Source: Streptococcaceae bacterium AF54-32pH5A (GTDB lineage: Bacteria > Bacillota > Bacilli > Lactobacillales > Streptococcaceae). Taken from it: 64,000 nucleotides of DNA. Made by a program: the position numbers and the translations under genes. The DNA lies in NCBI GenBank assembly GCA_027682205.1, contig JAQDAD010000001.1, positions 186,001-250,000 of the forward strand, in the 5' to 3' direction. Positions 46,912 to 54,470 of this stretch are shown piece by piece. Under the pieces are notes generated by a model. It was not told the DNA's origin. It did not search any database and saw only the letters and a list, made by a program, of their open reading frames with translations. Position 1 is the first letter of the stretch. The number at the start of each line of letters is the position of its first letter.

Positions 46912-48615
46912 ATGGCCTTAGAAGTAATTATGCCAAAAGCCGGCGTAGATATGACAGAAGGACAAATCGTCCAATGGAATAAAAAAGTCGGTGAATTTGT
47001 AAAAGAAGGAGAAATCCTTTTGGAAATCATGACTGACAAAGTCAGCATGGAATTGGAAGCCGAAGAAGATGGATACTTGATTGCCATCCTCAAAGGAGAT
47101 GGTGAAACTGTCCCTGTAACGGAAGTTATCGGTTACCTTGGTGAAGAAGGGGAAAACATCCCAACAGCTGGAGTGGCAGCACCAGAAGCTAGCCCGGCAC
47201 CTGCAGCTAGTGCCTCAAACGACGATGGTAAGAGCGATGATGCCTTTGATATCGTTGTAATTGGTGGAGGTCCTGCTGGATATGTAGCGGCCATTAAAGC
47301 TGCCCAACTCGGTGGGAAGGTTGCCCTTGTTGAGAAATCTGAACTCGGTGGAACCTGCTTGAACCGTGGCTGTATCCCAACCAAAACCTATCTTCACAAC
47401 GCTGAAATCATCGAAAACATCGGTCATGCAGCAAACCGTGGTATCGTCATCGAAAATCCAAACTTCACTGTTGATATGGACAAACTTTTAGAAACAAAAT
47501 CTAAAGTTGTTAATACCTTGGTAGGTGGTGTTGCAGGTCTTCTTCGTAGTTACGGAGTTACTGTTCATAAGGGTGTTGGTACTATTACTAAAGACAAGAA
47601 TGTCTTGGTAAATGGTTCTGAATTGCTTGAAACCAAGAAAATCATCCTTGCCGGTGGTTCAAAAGTCAGCAAGATCAACGTCCCTGGTATGGAATCATCA
47701 CTCGTGATGACAAGTGATGACATTCTTGAAATGAACGAAGTGCCAGAAAGCCTCGTAATCATCGGTGGTGGTGTTGTCGGTATCGAACTCGGCCAAGCCT
47801 TCATGACATTTGGTTCAAAAGTGACTGTTATCGAAATGATGGACCGTATCGTTCCAGCTATGGATGCTGAAGTATCTAAGAATCTTCGCTTGATTTTGGA
47901 ACGCAAAGGCATGACTATCTTGACAGGTACAAAATTGCAAGAAATCATCGAAGAAAATGGTCAACTTCGTATCAAGGTTGAAGGAAAAGACGATATCATT
48001 GCAAATAAAGCTCTTCTTTCAATCGGTCGTGTACCAGATCTTGAAGGAATTGGCGAAGTTGAGTTTGAATTGGATCGTGGACGTATCAAAGTCAACGAAT
48101 ACATGGAAACTTCTGTTCCAGGTATCTACGCACCAGGTGACATCAACGGTACTAAGATGTTGGCTCACGCAGCCTTCCGCATGGGTGAAGTTGCTGCTGA
48201 AAATGCCCTTAAAGGAAACCATGCTGTTGCCAAATTGAACTTGACTCCTGCAGCTATCTACACTCTTCCTGAAGTAGCAGCAGTAGGTTTGACTGAAGAA
48301 CAAGCCCGTGAGAAATACGATGTAGCCATCGGTAAATTCAACTTTGCTGCTAACGGTCGTGCCATTGCATCGGATGCTGCTCAAGGTTTCGTAAAAGTTA
48401 TTGCTGATAAGAAATACGGAGAAATCCTTGGTGTGCACATCATTGGTCCTGCAGCTGCAGAATTGATCAACGAAGCGTCAAGCATTATCGAAATGGAAAT
48501 CACTGTTGAAGAAATGCTGAAGACTATCCACGGTCACCCAACCTACTCTGAAGTGATGTACGAAGCATTTGCGGATGTTTTAGGAATGGCCATCCATTCA
48601 CCTAAGAAAAAATAA
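46912..48615 (+). CDS. lpd: Dihydrolipoamide dehydrogenase E3 with N-terminal lipoyl domain
   Basis: 567 residues. An N-terminal lipoyl domain (1-80, lipoyl lysine K43 in IMTDKVSMELEAE) is joined by an Ala/Pro linker (85-105) to a full FAD disulfide reductase. The FAD site is VVIGGGPAGYVAAIKAAQLG, the redox pair C149/C154 in GGTCLNRGCIPTKT, the NAD site IIGGGVVGIELG, and the C-terminal His in IHGHPTYSE. It reoxidises dihydrolipoamide with NAD+. The lipoyl-E3 fusion is known from pneumococcal DLDH. AAGGAAG precedes the ATG. Confidence 0.95.
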   Translation: MALEVIMPKAGVDMTEGQIVQWNKKVGEFVKEGEILLEIMTDKVSMELEAEEDGYLIAILKGDGETVPVTEVIGYLGEEGENIPTAGVAAPEASPAPAASASNDDGKSDDAFDIVVIGGGPAGYVAAIKAAQLGGKVALVEKSELGGTCLNRGCIPTKTYLHNAEIIENIGHAANRGIVIENPNFTVDMDKLLETKSKVVNTLVGGVAGLLRSYGVTVHKGVGTITKDKNVLVNGSELLETKKIILAGGSKVSKINVPGMESSLVMTSDDILEMNEVPESLVIIGGGVVGIELGQAFMTFGSKVTVIEMMDRIVPAMDAEVSKNLRLILERKGMTILTGTKLQEIIEENGQLRIKVEGKDDIIANKALLSIGRVPDLEGIGEVEFELDRGRIKVNEYMETSVPGIYAPGDINGTKMLAHAAFRMGEVAAENALKGNHAVAKLNLTPAAIYTLPEVAAVGLTEEQAREKYDVAIGKFNFAANGRAIASDAAQGFVKVIADKKYGEILGVHIIGPAAAELINEASSIIEMEITVEEMLKTIHGHPTYSEVMYEAFADVLGMAIHSPKKK

Positions 48616-48621
48616 ATTGAA

Positions 48622-48659
48622 GATAGATTAGACTGGAAAGGTATTTTCCAGTCTCTATC
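48622..48659 (+). other. Intra-operon stem-loop between lpd and lplA
   Basis: GATAGA (48622-48627) / TCTATC (48654-48659) encloses GACTGGAAA (48631-48639) / TTTCCAGTC (48645-48653). The hairpin is strong, but no T run follows, so processing or stabilisation is more likely than termination. Confidence 0.65.
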
Positions 48660-48674
48660 GTATAAAGGGATATC

Positions 48675-49664
48675 ATGAAATATATTATCAATCATTCAAA
48701 CGACACTGCCTTTAATATTGCTTTGGAAGAATATGCCTTTAAACACCTTTTGGATGAGGACCAAATCTTCCTTCTTTGGATTAACAAACCATCTATCATT
48801 GTCGGGCGTCATCAGAACACTATCGAAGAAATCAATCGTGATTATGTCCGAGAACATGGCATTGAGGTAGTTCGCCGTATCAGTGGTGGTGGAGCTGTTT
48901 ACCACGATTTAAACAACCTCAACTACACCATCATTTCAAAAGAAGATGAAAACAAGGCCTTTGACTTCAAGAGCTTCTCAACTCCAGTTATCAATACTTT
49001 GGCTCAACTTGGTGTTAAAGCTGAGTTCACAGGCCGTAACGACCTTGAGATTGATGGCAAGAAATTCTGTGGAAATGCCCAAGCCTATATCAATGGACGT
49101 ATCATGCACCACGGTTGCTTGTTATTTGACGTTGATTTATCAGTCCTTGCTAATGCCCTCAAGGTTTCAAAAGATAAATTTGAATCAAAAGGTGTGAAAT
49201 CCGTCCGTGCCCGTGTAACCAATATTATCGATGAATTACCAGAAAAAATCACAGTTGAAGAATTCCGTGATTTGCTATTGGAATACATGAAAAAAGAGTA
49301 TCCAGAGATGACTGAATACGTTTTTTCTGAGCAAGAATTGGCTGAAATCAACTGCATCAAGGATACTAAGTTTGGAACTTGGGACTGGAACTACGGTAAA
49401 TCACCAGAATTTAACGTCCGTCGTGGTACAAAATTCACTAGTGGTAAAGTCGAAATCTTTGCCAATGTTCTCGAATCAAAAATCCAAGATATCAAGATTT
49501 ATGGTGACTTCTTTGGTATCGAAGACGTTGCAGCTGTAGAAGATGTCCTTCGTGGCGTTAAATACGAACGCGAAGATGTCCTTAAGGCACTAGAAACCAT
49601 TGACATTACACGCTACTTCGCTGGTATTAGCCGAGAAGAAATCGCTGAAGCGGTAGTAGGATAA
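48675..49664 (+). CDS. lplA: Lipoate-protein ligase A
   Basis: 329 residues. Attaches free lipoate, through lipoyl-AMP, to the lipoyl domain of the upstream E3. The N-terminal catalytic domain has VGRHQNTIEEIN, the RRISGGGAVYHDLNNLNYT motif, the lipoate lysine in GNAQAYINGRIMHHGCLLFD, and a C-terminal accessory domain. AAAGGGATATC precedes the ATG. It is 59 nt after lpd in the same direction, so the operon carries its own lipoylation enzyme. Confidence 0.95.
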   Translation: MKYIINHSNDTAFNIALEEYAFKHLLDEDQIFLLWINKPSIIVGRHQNTIEEINRDYVREHGIEVVRRISGGGAVYHDLNNLNYTIISKEDENKAFDFKSFSTPVINTLAQLGVKAEFTGRNDLEIDGKKFCGNAQAYINGRIMHHGCLLFDVDLSVLANALKVSKDKFESKGVKSVRARVTNIIDELPEKITVEEFRDLLLEYMKKEYPEMTEYVFSEQELAEINCIKDTKFGTWDWNYGKSPEFNVRRGTKFTSGKVEIFANVLESKIQDIKIYGDFFGIEDVAAVEDVLRGVKYEREDVLKALETIDITRYFAGISREEIAEAVVG

Positions 49665-49667
49665 ATC

Positions 49668-49702
49668 AAACGAAGTTGGTTGCAGAATCAGCTTCGTTTT
49701 TT
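49668..49702 (+). terminator. Terminator of the aco operon
   Basis: AAACGAAG (49668-49675) pairs with CTTCGTTT (49692-49699); the inner TGGTT/AATCA stem extends it; a T6 run follows. Confidence 0.85.
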
Positions 49703-49723
49703 GGTCATCTTATATATAATAAT

Positions 49724-49781
49724 TTGTATTTTCTTGAAAAAGTGATATAATACAGTTGTAAAGAGTTGCTCTAGAAAGGAG
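49724..49781 (+). promoter_or_regulatory. Promoter and ribosome site of the bacteriocin locus
   Basis: -35 TTGTAT (49724-49729), 16-nt spacer, extended -10 TGA TATAAT (49743-49751), and AAAGGAG (49775-49781). At the expected start, 6 nt on, the codon is ACG (49788-49790). Confidence 0.7.
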
Positions 49782-49787
49782 AAAAAA

Positions 49788-50108
49788 ACGGAAACTATAT
49801 TTTGACCAATTCATAATTTTATTGTTAAATAAAGCTTTTAATTTTAATTATGGAAGTTGAGTTGTAGCTTAGCGTGTCCTGTCTTTGCTGATTGGGTATC
49901 TGGTGGTAACTGGAGTTACGGAGGATATCATGATTCAGGCAATTGGGGAGCATTCTCAAGTTATTTCCACGACCATCGTTGGCATTGGTCAAGTGTGGCT
50001 CGAGCAAGTGACAGCAAATCTAATGTAGGTTATGCTTCTGCTCATTACACATCAAAATCGTTCATAAATACAAGTTTTGATGAATTTGTATACTTTAATT
50101 TAGGATAA
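49788..50108 (+). pseudogene. Lactococcin 972 family bacteriocin, leader destroyed
   Basis: The mature region (about 49884-50108, from DWVSGGNWSYGGYHDSG) has the Trp/Tyr/His/Gly-rich pattern of lactococcin 972 peptides and ends ...FDEFVYFNLG. A signal-peptide end (LACPVFA) remains just before it. Upstream, the codon at start position is ACG, and the frame meets TGA after five codons and more stops up to 49845. The only start left is TTG 49857 without a ribosome site. Promoter and Shine-Dalgarno are intact. Lcn972 binds lipid II at the septum. The following membrane protein and ABC ATPase, its usual partners, are intact. Confidence 0.78.
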
Positions 50109-50126
50109 ACTAGAAAGAGTAGAATT

Positions 50127-52136
50127 ATGAAACGTTTATTTATACTTTTTTCGAACCTTTTTATTCTAATCTTTCTGCTTTGGATTGCCTTTATTTCACC
50201 AAATACGGTCATCTACCGAAGCCTCCCTGTGGTAGGAGTTCTTAAACAAGAAAGAAATATCACCAATGAGGAGCTTTCGGCCAACTTAGATCAGTTAGCA
50301 AGGAAAAGCAATAGTGTAATCGCTCGTCAGATTCAAAAAACGGATTCTAAAGGGCAAGTTAAGTTTTCGTATGATATCTACGGAGAAGGAGCACTTCCTA
50401 ACGGCATCAAAAAGGAAGAGAAGGAATTCGCTGCAAAGGAAAGTTTGCTTACCAATTACTATATACTATCTGGGAATTTAACCCTTGAAAAATTAGATCA
50501 AAAACTCCACAATCTTGGTTTTTCAAAAAGTTTCATGAATAACCCTAATTCCCTGCAAAATTTTCTCGCATTTTTTGGTTCTGGTGCCCAATCTCTAGCC
50601 TTGGTTATTTTTATCATCAGCTTTGGTGCATTGGCCATTATTCAAAAAACACTTGAAATGAGAAGTGCAGGGATTCGTTACATTTCTGGAATAAGACGAT
50701 ACCAGCTCTTTGGACATTCTCTCATGGAAGATGGTAAAGAATTGTTTTTAGGATGTATTGGTGGCAGTGTCCTGGGAGCTATTCTGATTTATTATTTACA
50801 ATTGACCCCTTTTGCCTATTCCCTCATCATTTCAGCTAGTATTATTTACAATACACTTTTATTTATTTTATCTGCTTTTCTATCCTTTTTCTTTGCATTC
50901 AGTATTCAGACAGTACACTTGGTCAGCCTTTTAAAGGGGAAAATTCCATTAAAAAGAGTCTTGTTTTTTCTCTTTACATGTCAATTTCTTGCAATCACTG
51001 TCATTGGTCTTTCAGTTCATCGTGTCAGCATTTATGGCTCTATCTGGCAGACTTACCAAGAGGGGAAAGTGGCTTGGTCTAAAGAGACGAATTGGGTTCA
51101 AATTGGTGTAAATCGGGAGGATTTTTCACAGGGTACAAACAAAGAGACGCAAATTGAGAACAGAGCCAAATGGTCTAAGCTCATCGAGTCTGGCATCGAA
51201 AAAGGTGGTCTCTTGGTCTATCATCAGCTCGCACCTTTTGATTTAAAAGGCTTCATGAATGATCCTAGAACGGGTAGAAAGATTTCAATCACAGATTACG
51301 ATCCTCTTGCCAATACCCTGTATGTCACACCAAATTACCTTGATATCCAAAGGATCTCAGTTTCCCCCGAGGAAAAAGAGCGTTTGAATCACTTGCAAGC
51401 TGGAGAGTTTGGACTCTTGCTCCCTGAAAAGTTGAAAGGACAAGAAGAGGAGTTGAAAAAACGCTATGAAGATTATCTGACTCCTAGTGATGAACAAGGA
51501 AAGAGTCAGTTGCCTATGAAAGCACGGGTGACCTATCTTCCTAACAACCAAAAACGATTTATCTATAATAATACACCGATGAGCTATCAGCAATTTCTGA
51601 CAGATCCGATTTTGGTTGTTGTTCGACCTACAAGCTTTGGTGGCTACGAAAATCCTTATTTCTCTCATCTTAATTCTTATCTATACTTTGATGGTCTGGA
51701 AAAAAGCAAGAAACTAGTAGCTGAGAATGGGCTTGAAAAAAACGTTAGTCAATATGACTATGCAGCAGCTGTCTATCAGCAGATGATGCAATCCATTCAA
51801 TTAGAGAACCTCATGACCATTGCTGGAGGTGTTTTCGGAATGGCGACCTCCATTCTACTCTTTAACACCATGAATTTTCTCTATTTTGAAGAGTTTAGAA
51901 GACCGATCTTTCTGAAGAAAATTGCGGGCATGGACTTTTTGAAAATTCACAAAAGCATGCTCGTATCAGAGATTACCATGCTGCTATTAGGTAGCGTCCT
52001 GATTTTCTTTCTCACACAGGAGTGGTGGATTGCTCTCGTCACGCTTTTATTATTTACGACCAATGCATGGCTGATTCTCCTTTACCGCTCGCATAAAGAA
52101 GAGCATTTCTTGCCCATTATTCTGAAAGGAGCCTAA
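50127..52136 (+). CDS. Bacteriocin-associated integral membrane protein (DUF1430)
   Basis: 669 residues. An N-terminal membrane anchor (about 5-25), then a helix group at about 150-300, a large extracellular loop (about 300-560), and three C-terminal helices (about 565-655). The layout is that of lactococcin-972-linked permeases with FtsX-like ends. With the next gene it forms an ABC transporter thought to give immunity or export for the bacteriocin. The gene is intact although the bacteriocin is not. The ribosome site is weak (AAAGAG). It lies 18 nt after the bacteriocin stop. Confidence 0.85.
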   Translation: MKRLFILFSNLFILIFLLWIAFISPNTVIYRSLPVVGVLKQERNITNEELSANLDQLARKSNSVIARQIQKTDSKGQVKFSYDIYGEGALPNGIKKEEKEFAAKESLLTNYYILSGNLTLEKLDQKLHNLGFSKSFMNNPNSLQNFLAFFGSGAQSLALVIFIISFGALAIIQKTLEMRSAGIRYISGIRRYQLFGHSLMEDGKELFLGCIGGSVLGAILIYYLQLTPFAYSLIISASIIYNTLLFILSAFLSFFFAFSIQTVHLVSLLKGKIPLKRVLFFLFTCQFLAITVIGLSVHRVSIYGSIWQTYQEGKVAWSKETNWVQIGVNREDFSQGTNKETQIENRAKWSKLIESGIEKGGLLVYHQLAPFDLKGFMNDPRTGRKISITDYDPLANTLYVTPNYLDIQRISVSPEEKERLNHLQAGEFGLLLPEKLKGQEEELKKRYEDYLTPSDEQGKSQLPMKARVTYLPNNQKRFIYNNTPMSYQQFLTDPILVVVRPTSFGGYENPYFSHLNSYLYFDGLEKSKKLVAENGLEKNVSQYDYAAAVYQQMMQSIQLENLMTIAGGVFGMATSILLFNTMNFLYFEEFRRPIFLKKIAGMDFLKIHKSMLVSEITMLLLGSVLIFFLTQEWWIALVTLLLFTTNAWLILLYRSHKEEHFLPIILKGA

Positions 52137-52137
52137 T

Positions 52138-52770
52138 ATGATTAAAATAGAACATCTGGAAAAATCATTTAGAGAACGGACTGTCTTTCAGGATATCAAT
52201 CTGCAATTTGCAGCAGGAAAGGTCTATGCCCTAATCGGAAATAGTGGTTGTGGCAAAACAACCCTACTCAATATCCTGGCTAAGCTGGAATCTTATGAAA
52301 AGGGAAGCATCAGCTATCGAGGGCAAGAACTTAAGCAAATCAAATCTCATCACTTTTTTAAAAATGAATTAGGCTATCTTTTTCAAAACTTTGGTCTTCT
52401 TGAAAACGAGATCATAGCTGCAAATTTAGAACTTGGATTGATTGGTCAAAAATGGACTAAACAAGAGAAGAAGAAGCGAGAAGAAGAAGTCTTAGAAAAG
52501 GTGGGATTGAATTATCTCACGCTTGATCAAAAAATCTATGAATTATCTGGTGGAGAAGCGCAACGTGTCGCATTGGCTAAAGTCATCCTCAAGGATCCTC
52601 CTTTGATTTTAGCAGATGAACTGACTGCAGCACTTGATCCAGAAACCTCACAAGAAGTTATGAACTTGCTTTTATCATTGAAAAAGCCCGACCGCTTGAT
52701 GATTATTGCAACACATAACCCAGCGATTTGGGAAAAGGCCGATGAAGTGATTCGGTTAAATACTATCTAA
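52138..52770 (+). CDS. ABC transporter ATP-binding protein, bacteriocin locus
   Basis: 210 residues, LolD/MacB-like ATPase. Walker A GNSGCGKTTLLN, Q-loop YLFQNFGLLENE, signature ELSGGEAQRVALAKVIL, Walker B PLILADELTAALD, and H-loop IATHNPAIW. It starts 1 nt after the permease stop (AAAGGAGCC ribosome site), so the two are coupled. It probably energises the DUF1430 permease in immunity to or export of the lactococcin-972-like peptide. Confidence 0.9.
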   Translation: MIKIEHLEKSFRERTVFQDINLQFAAGKVYALIGNSGCGKTTLLNILAKLESYEKGSISYRGQELKQIKSHHFFKNELGYLFQNFGLLENEIIAANLELGLIGQKWTKQEKKKREEEVLEKVGLNYLTLDQKIYELSGGEAQRVALAKVILKDPPLILADELTAALDPETSQEVMNLLLSLKKPDRLMIIATHNPAIWEKADEVIRLNTI

Positions 52771-52773
52771 GTA

Positions 52774-52808
52774 AAAATACTCTATGATTAAAAATCGTAG
52801 AGTATTTT
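52774..52808. terminator. Bidirectional terminator between the ABC ATPase and xerS
   Basis: AAAATACTCTA (52774-52784) pairs with TAGAGTATTTT (52798-52808), with further pairing toward the loop. It serves both convergent genes. Confidence 0.88.
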
Positions 52809-52818
52809 CTGTATATAT

Positions 52819-52834
52819 CATAATTTTAATTATG
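52819..52834. repeat. CATAA-N6-TTATG palindrome, copy 2
   Basis: CATAA TTTTAA TTATG, followed by TAA, just 3' of xerS. Related copies lie at 45449-45464, 54447-54462 and 57775-57790. Confidence 0.55.
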
Positions 52835-52838
52835 TAAA

Positions 52839-53909
52839 TTAAAGCTTATCTAGAGCATTTTTTTGTTCATCATTGACGATATGGGTATAGAGGTCAGTGA
52901 CTTGCGTGCTGGCATGTCCTAATTGGTGACTGACCAAAACTTGCGATTTAGTTGCATCATAGAGCCTAGTTGCTAAGGTATGGCGTAGTTTATGGGGTGT
53001 TACACGGACTTTAAAATCCTCTGAGTATTTAGCAACCATTTTTTCAACGCTAGAAGCATCGATACGATTGGGAACACCTCGATAGAGTGTCAAAAAGAGT
53101 GCTGTATCTGTTTTTTCCGTTTTATAGCGTTGATTTCGAATGGCGAGATAATTTTCTAGATAAGGCTTTGCAAAGGCAGCGACATTGACCGAGTCACGTT
53201 TCCCACCTTTTCGAGTGACATCGATAACCATTATTTTGAGATTGAGGTCTCTTAGATCCAGATTAACTGCTTCAGATAAGCGAACACCTGACGCCAAAAG
53301 AAGGGCAATAATGGCCAAATCGCGTTCTTTATTTTTGTTGAATGATGAGAGAGCTCGATTAGAGAGTTGTTTAGGGTACTCTTGATCGATATAAGTTAGA
53401 AAACCTTCTGTTTCATCACCTAAAAAGAGTTTTTGCTTGATGTTTTCAGCTCTGGCAGCAAGGGTTTCTTTCTTTTTCTTAGTTGAAACTTTCTTCATTA
53501 CATTACGATAGAAATAAGGTTCTCCCTGGTCATTTTCGACTTCCTCGGTCAGATACTTATAAAGACTGGACAATGCTGACAAGGTCCGATTGATAGTTGT
53601 CTGAGAGACACCTTGTTTGGTTGTATTGGCGTTCAGCAAAGGACGTTCTCGTAGATAAAGGATAAAGGATTCCATATCTTTCTTTGACATGTTTTCCAAA
53701 ACCGATAAAGGAATATCGGCCATTTTATCAGCGTTTGAAATCCCAGACTCCAAAACCCAGCTAAAAAATCGGTCATATTCCTTAAGATATTCGTAGAGGG
53801 TCGTGAAGCTGTATGGAACAGCCAACTTTGACTGGTAATATTCTAGAACATACCAGGGCATGATTTGTTTTAGTTTGTCGATTCGTTCTAGTAAAATCTC
53901 ACGTTTCAT
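52839..53909 (-). CDS. xerS: Tyrosine recombinase XerS
   Basis: Single-protein chromosome dimer resolvase of streptococci and lactococci, acting at difSL. 356 residues. The N-terminal SAM-like DNA-binding domain is at about 10-110. The catalytic domain has R in [16 protein letters not shown], the Lys beta-hairpin [30 protein letters not shown] and nucleophile Tyr in DLYTHI. ATGGAGAAAATAG places GGAG 7 nt before the ATG. difSL lies about 50 bp upstream and overlaps its promoter. Confidence 0.96.
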   Translation of the reverse strand: MKREILLERIDKLKQIMPWYVLEYYQSKLAVPYSFTTLYEYLKEYDRFFSWVLESGISNADKMADIPLSVLENMSKKDMESFILYLRERPLLNANTTKQGVSQTTINRTLSALSSLYKYLTEEVENDQGEPYFYRNVMKKVSTKKKKETLAARAENIKQKLFLGDETEGFLTYIDQEYPKQLSNRALSSFNKNKERDLAIIALLLASGVRLSEAVNLDLRDLNLKIMVIDVTRKGGKRDSVNVAAFAKPYLENYLAIRNQRYKTEKTDTALFLTLYRGVPNRIDASSVEKMVAKYSEDFKVRVTPHKLRHTLATRLYDATKSQVLVSHQLGHASTQVTDLYTHIVNDEQKNALDKL

Positions 53910-53938
53910 CTATTTTCTCCATAAATAAGTCTACTAGT

Positions 53939-53967
53939 AGTATAGCATAGACACATATATTTTTCAA
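53939..53967 (-). promoter_or_regulatory. xerS promoter, -35 inside difSL
   Basis: Minus strand: -35 TTGAAA (53967-53962), 17-nt spacer, extended -10 TGC TATACT (53947-53939). The -35 lies wholly in the difSL right arm, so bound XerS should block its own transcription. Confidence 0.72.
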
Positions 53968-53992
53968 GAAAATTATAGTTTTTCGGAAAGAT
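53961..53992 (-). other. difSL chromosome dimer resolution site
   Basis: On the minus strand the site reads ATCTTTCCGAAAAACTATAA and continues TTTTCTTGAAAA. This is, from memory, the streptococcal/lactococcal difSL sequence, and it lies directly upstream of xerS as in other streptococci. The arms CTTTCCGAAAAA and TTTTCTTGAAAA are imperfect inverted repeats. It marks the replication terminus. Confidence 0.85.
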
Positions 53993-54009
53993 GATATAGT
54001 GCTTTTTAA

Positions 54010-54042
54010 AAAAACTTAGACCCGAGTAAAACGGATCTAAGT
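54010..54042 (-). terminator. Terminator of the small membrane gene
   Basis: Minus strand: ACTTAGA (54042-54036) with TCTAAGT (54020-54014) and an inner CCG/CGG, then a seven-T run. Confidence 0.82.
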
Positions 54043-54053
54043 CATTGGATTTT

Positions 54054-54248
54054 CTATTGTGAATCATTATCTAGTGCTTTTTCTAGTTTCCAAATACTAA
54101 ACCAGAATGAAATAGTCAGCAAAATAAGGAAAATAAAAAAGAGATCATCAGTAACGAAACTTCTGTTCATTCTACATAACTCAAGAGCTATATAGGGAGC
54201 CATGAGATACAAAATACATTGTATAATTGCTATCGTTTTCTTTTTCAT
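54054..54248 (-). CDS. Small two-helix membrane protein, unknown function
   Basis: 64 residues: MKKKTIAIIQCILYLMAPYIALELCR forms one hydrophobic helix, and DDLFFIFLILLTISFWFSIW a second, with an acidic tail. Family not recognised; size and topology would fit an immunity or stress peptide. Its own promoter (minus strand TTGAAC, 17 nt, TATAAT at 54351-54323) and terminator support a real gene. Oddly, AAAGGAG (54291-54285) is about 37 nt before the ATG, with a palindrome between, and the ATG itself has no ribosome site. Confidence 0.6.
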   Translation of the reverse strand: MKKKTIAIIQCILYLMAPYIALELCRMNRSFVTDDLFFIFLILLTISFWFSIWKLEKALDNDSQ

Positions 54249-54258
54249 GATTTTAATC

Positions 54259-54283
54259 TTACTGTATAGATTAAATACAGTAA
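54259..54283. promoter_or_regulatory. Palindrome in the leader of the small membrane gene
   Basis: TTACTGTAT (54259-54267) and ATACAGTAA (54275-54283), perfect 9-bp arms with a 7-nt centre. It lies between the stranded AAAGGAG and the ATG. It could be an operator or a hairpin hiding the ribosome site. Confidence 0.5.
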
Positions 54284-54322
54284 ACTCCTTTCTAGCTTTT
54301 ATGTTTTATCGTTTCTAACTTA

Positions 54323-54351
54323 ATTATAGTCTTATTTTTAACAAAGTTCAA
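54323..54351 (-). promoter_or_regulatory. Promoter of the small membrane gene
   Basis: Minus strand: -35 TTGAAC (54351-54346), 17-nt spacer, -10 TATAAT (54328-54323). Confidence 0.7.
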
Positions 54352-54385
54352 TTACTTGTAAGTGAAATATCTTGTAAGTAAAAAA

Positions 54386-54413
54386 TAACCGATCTCATTA
54401 CTGGGAATCGGTT
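54386..54413 (-). terminator. Terminator of the ClC gene
   Basis: Minus strand: AACCGAT (54413-54407) pairs with ATCGGTT (54393-54387), followed by ATTTTTT. An AT-rich palindrome (54441-54468) lies between it and the stop codon. Confidence 0.75.
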
Positions 54414-54440
54414 TTCTATTAGATCTAATTAAGAGATTTA

Positions 54441-54468
54441 TTTTTGCATAATATAAATTATGTAAAAA
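54441..54468. repeat. CATAA-N6-TTATG palindrome, copy 3
   Basis: TTTTTGCATAA (54441-54451), TATAAA, TTATGTAAAAA (54458-54468), one mismatch in 11. It lies directly 3' of the ClC stop. Confidence 0.55.
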
Positions 54469-54470
54469 TA

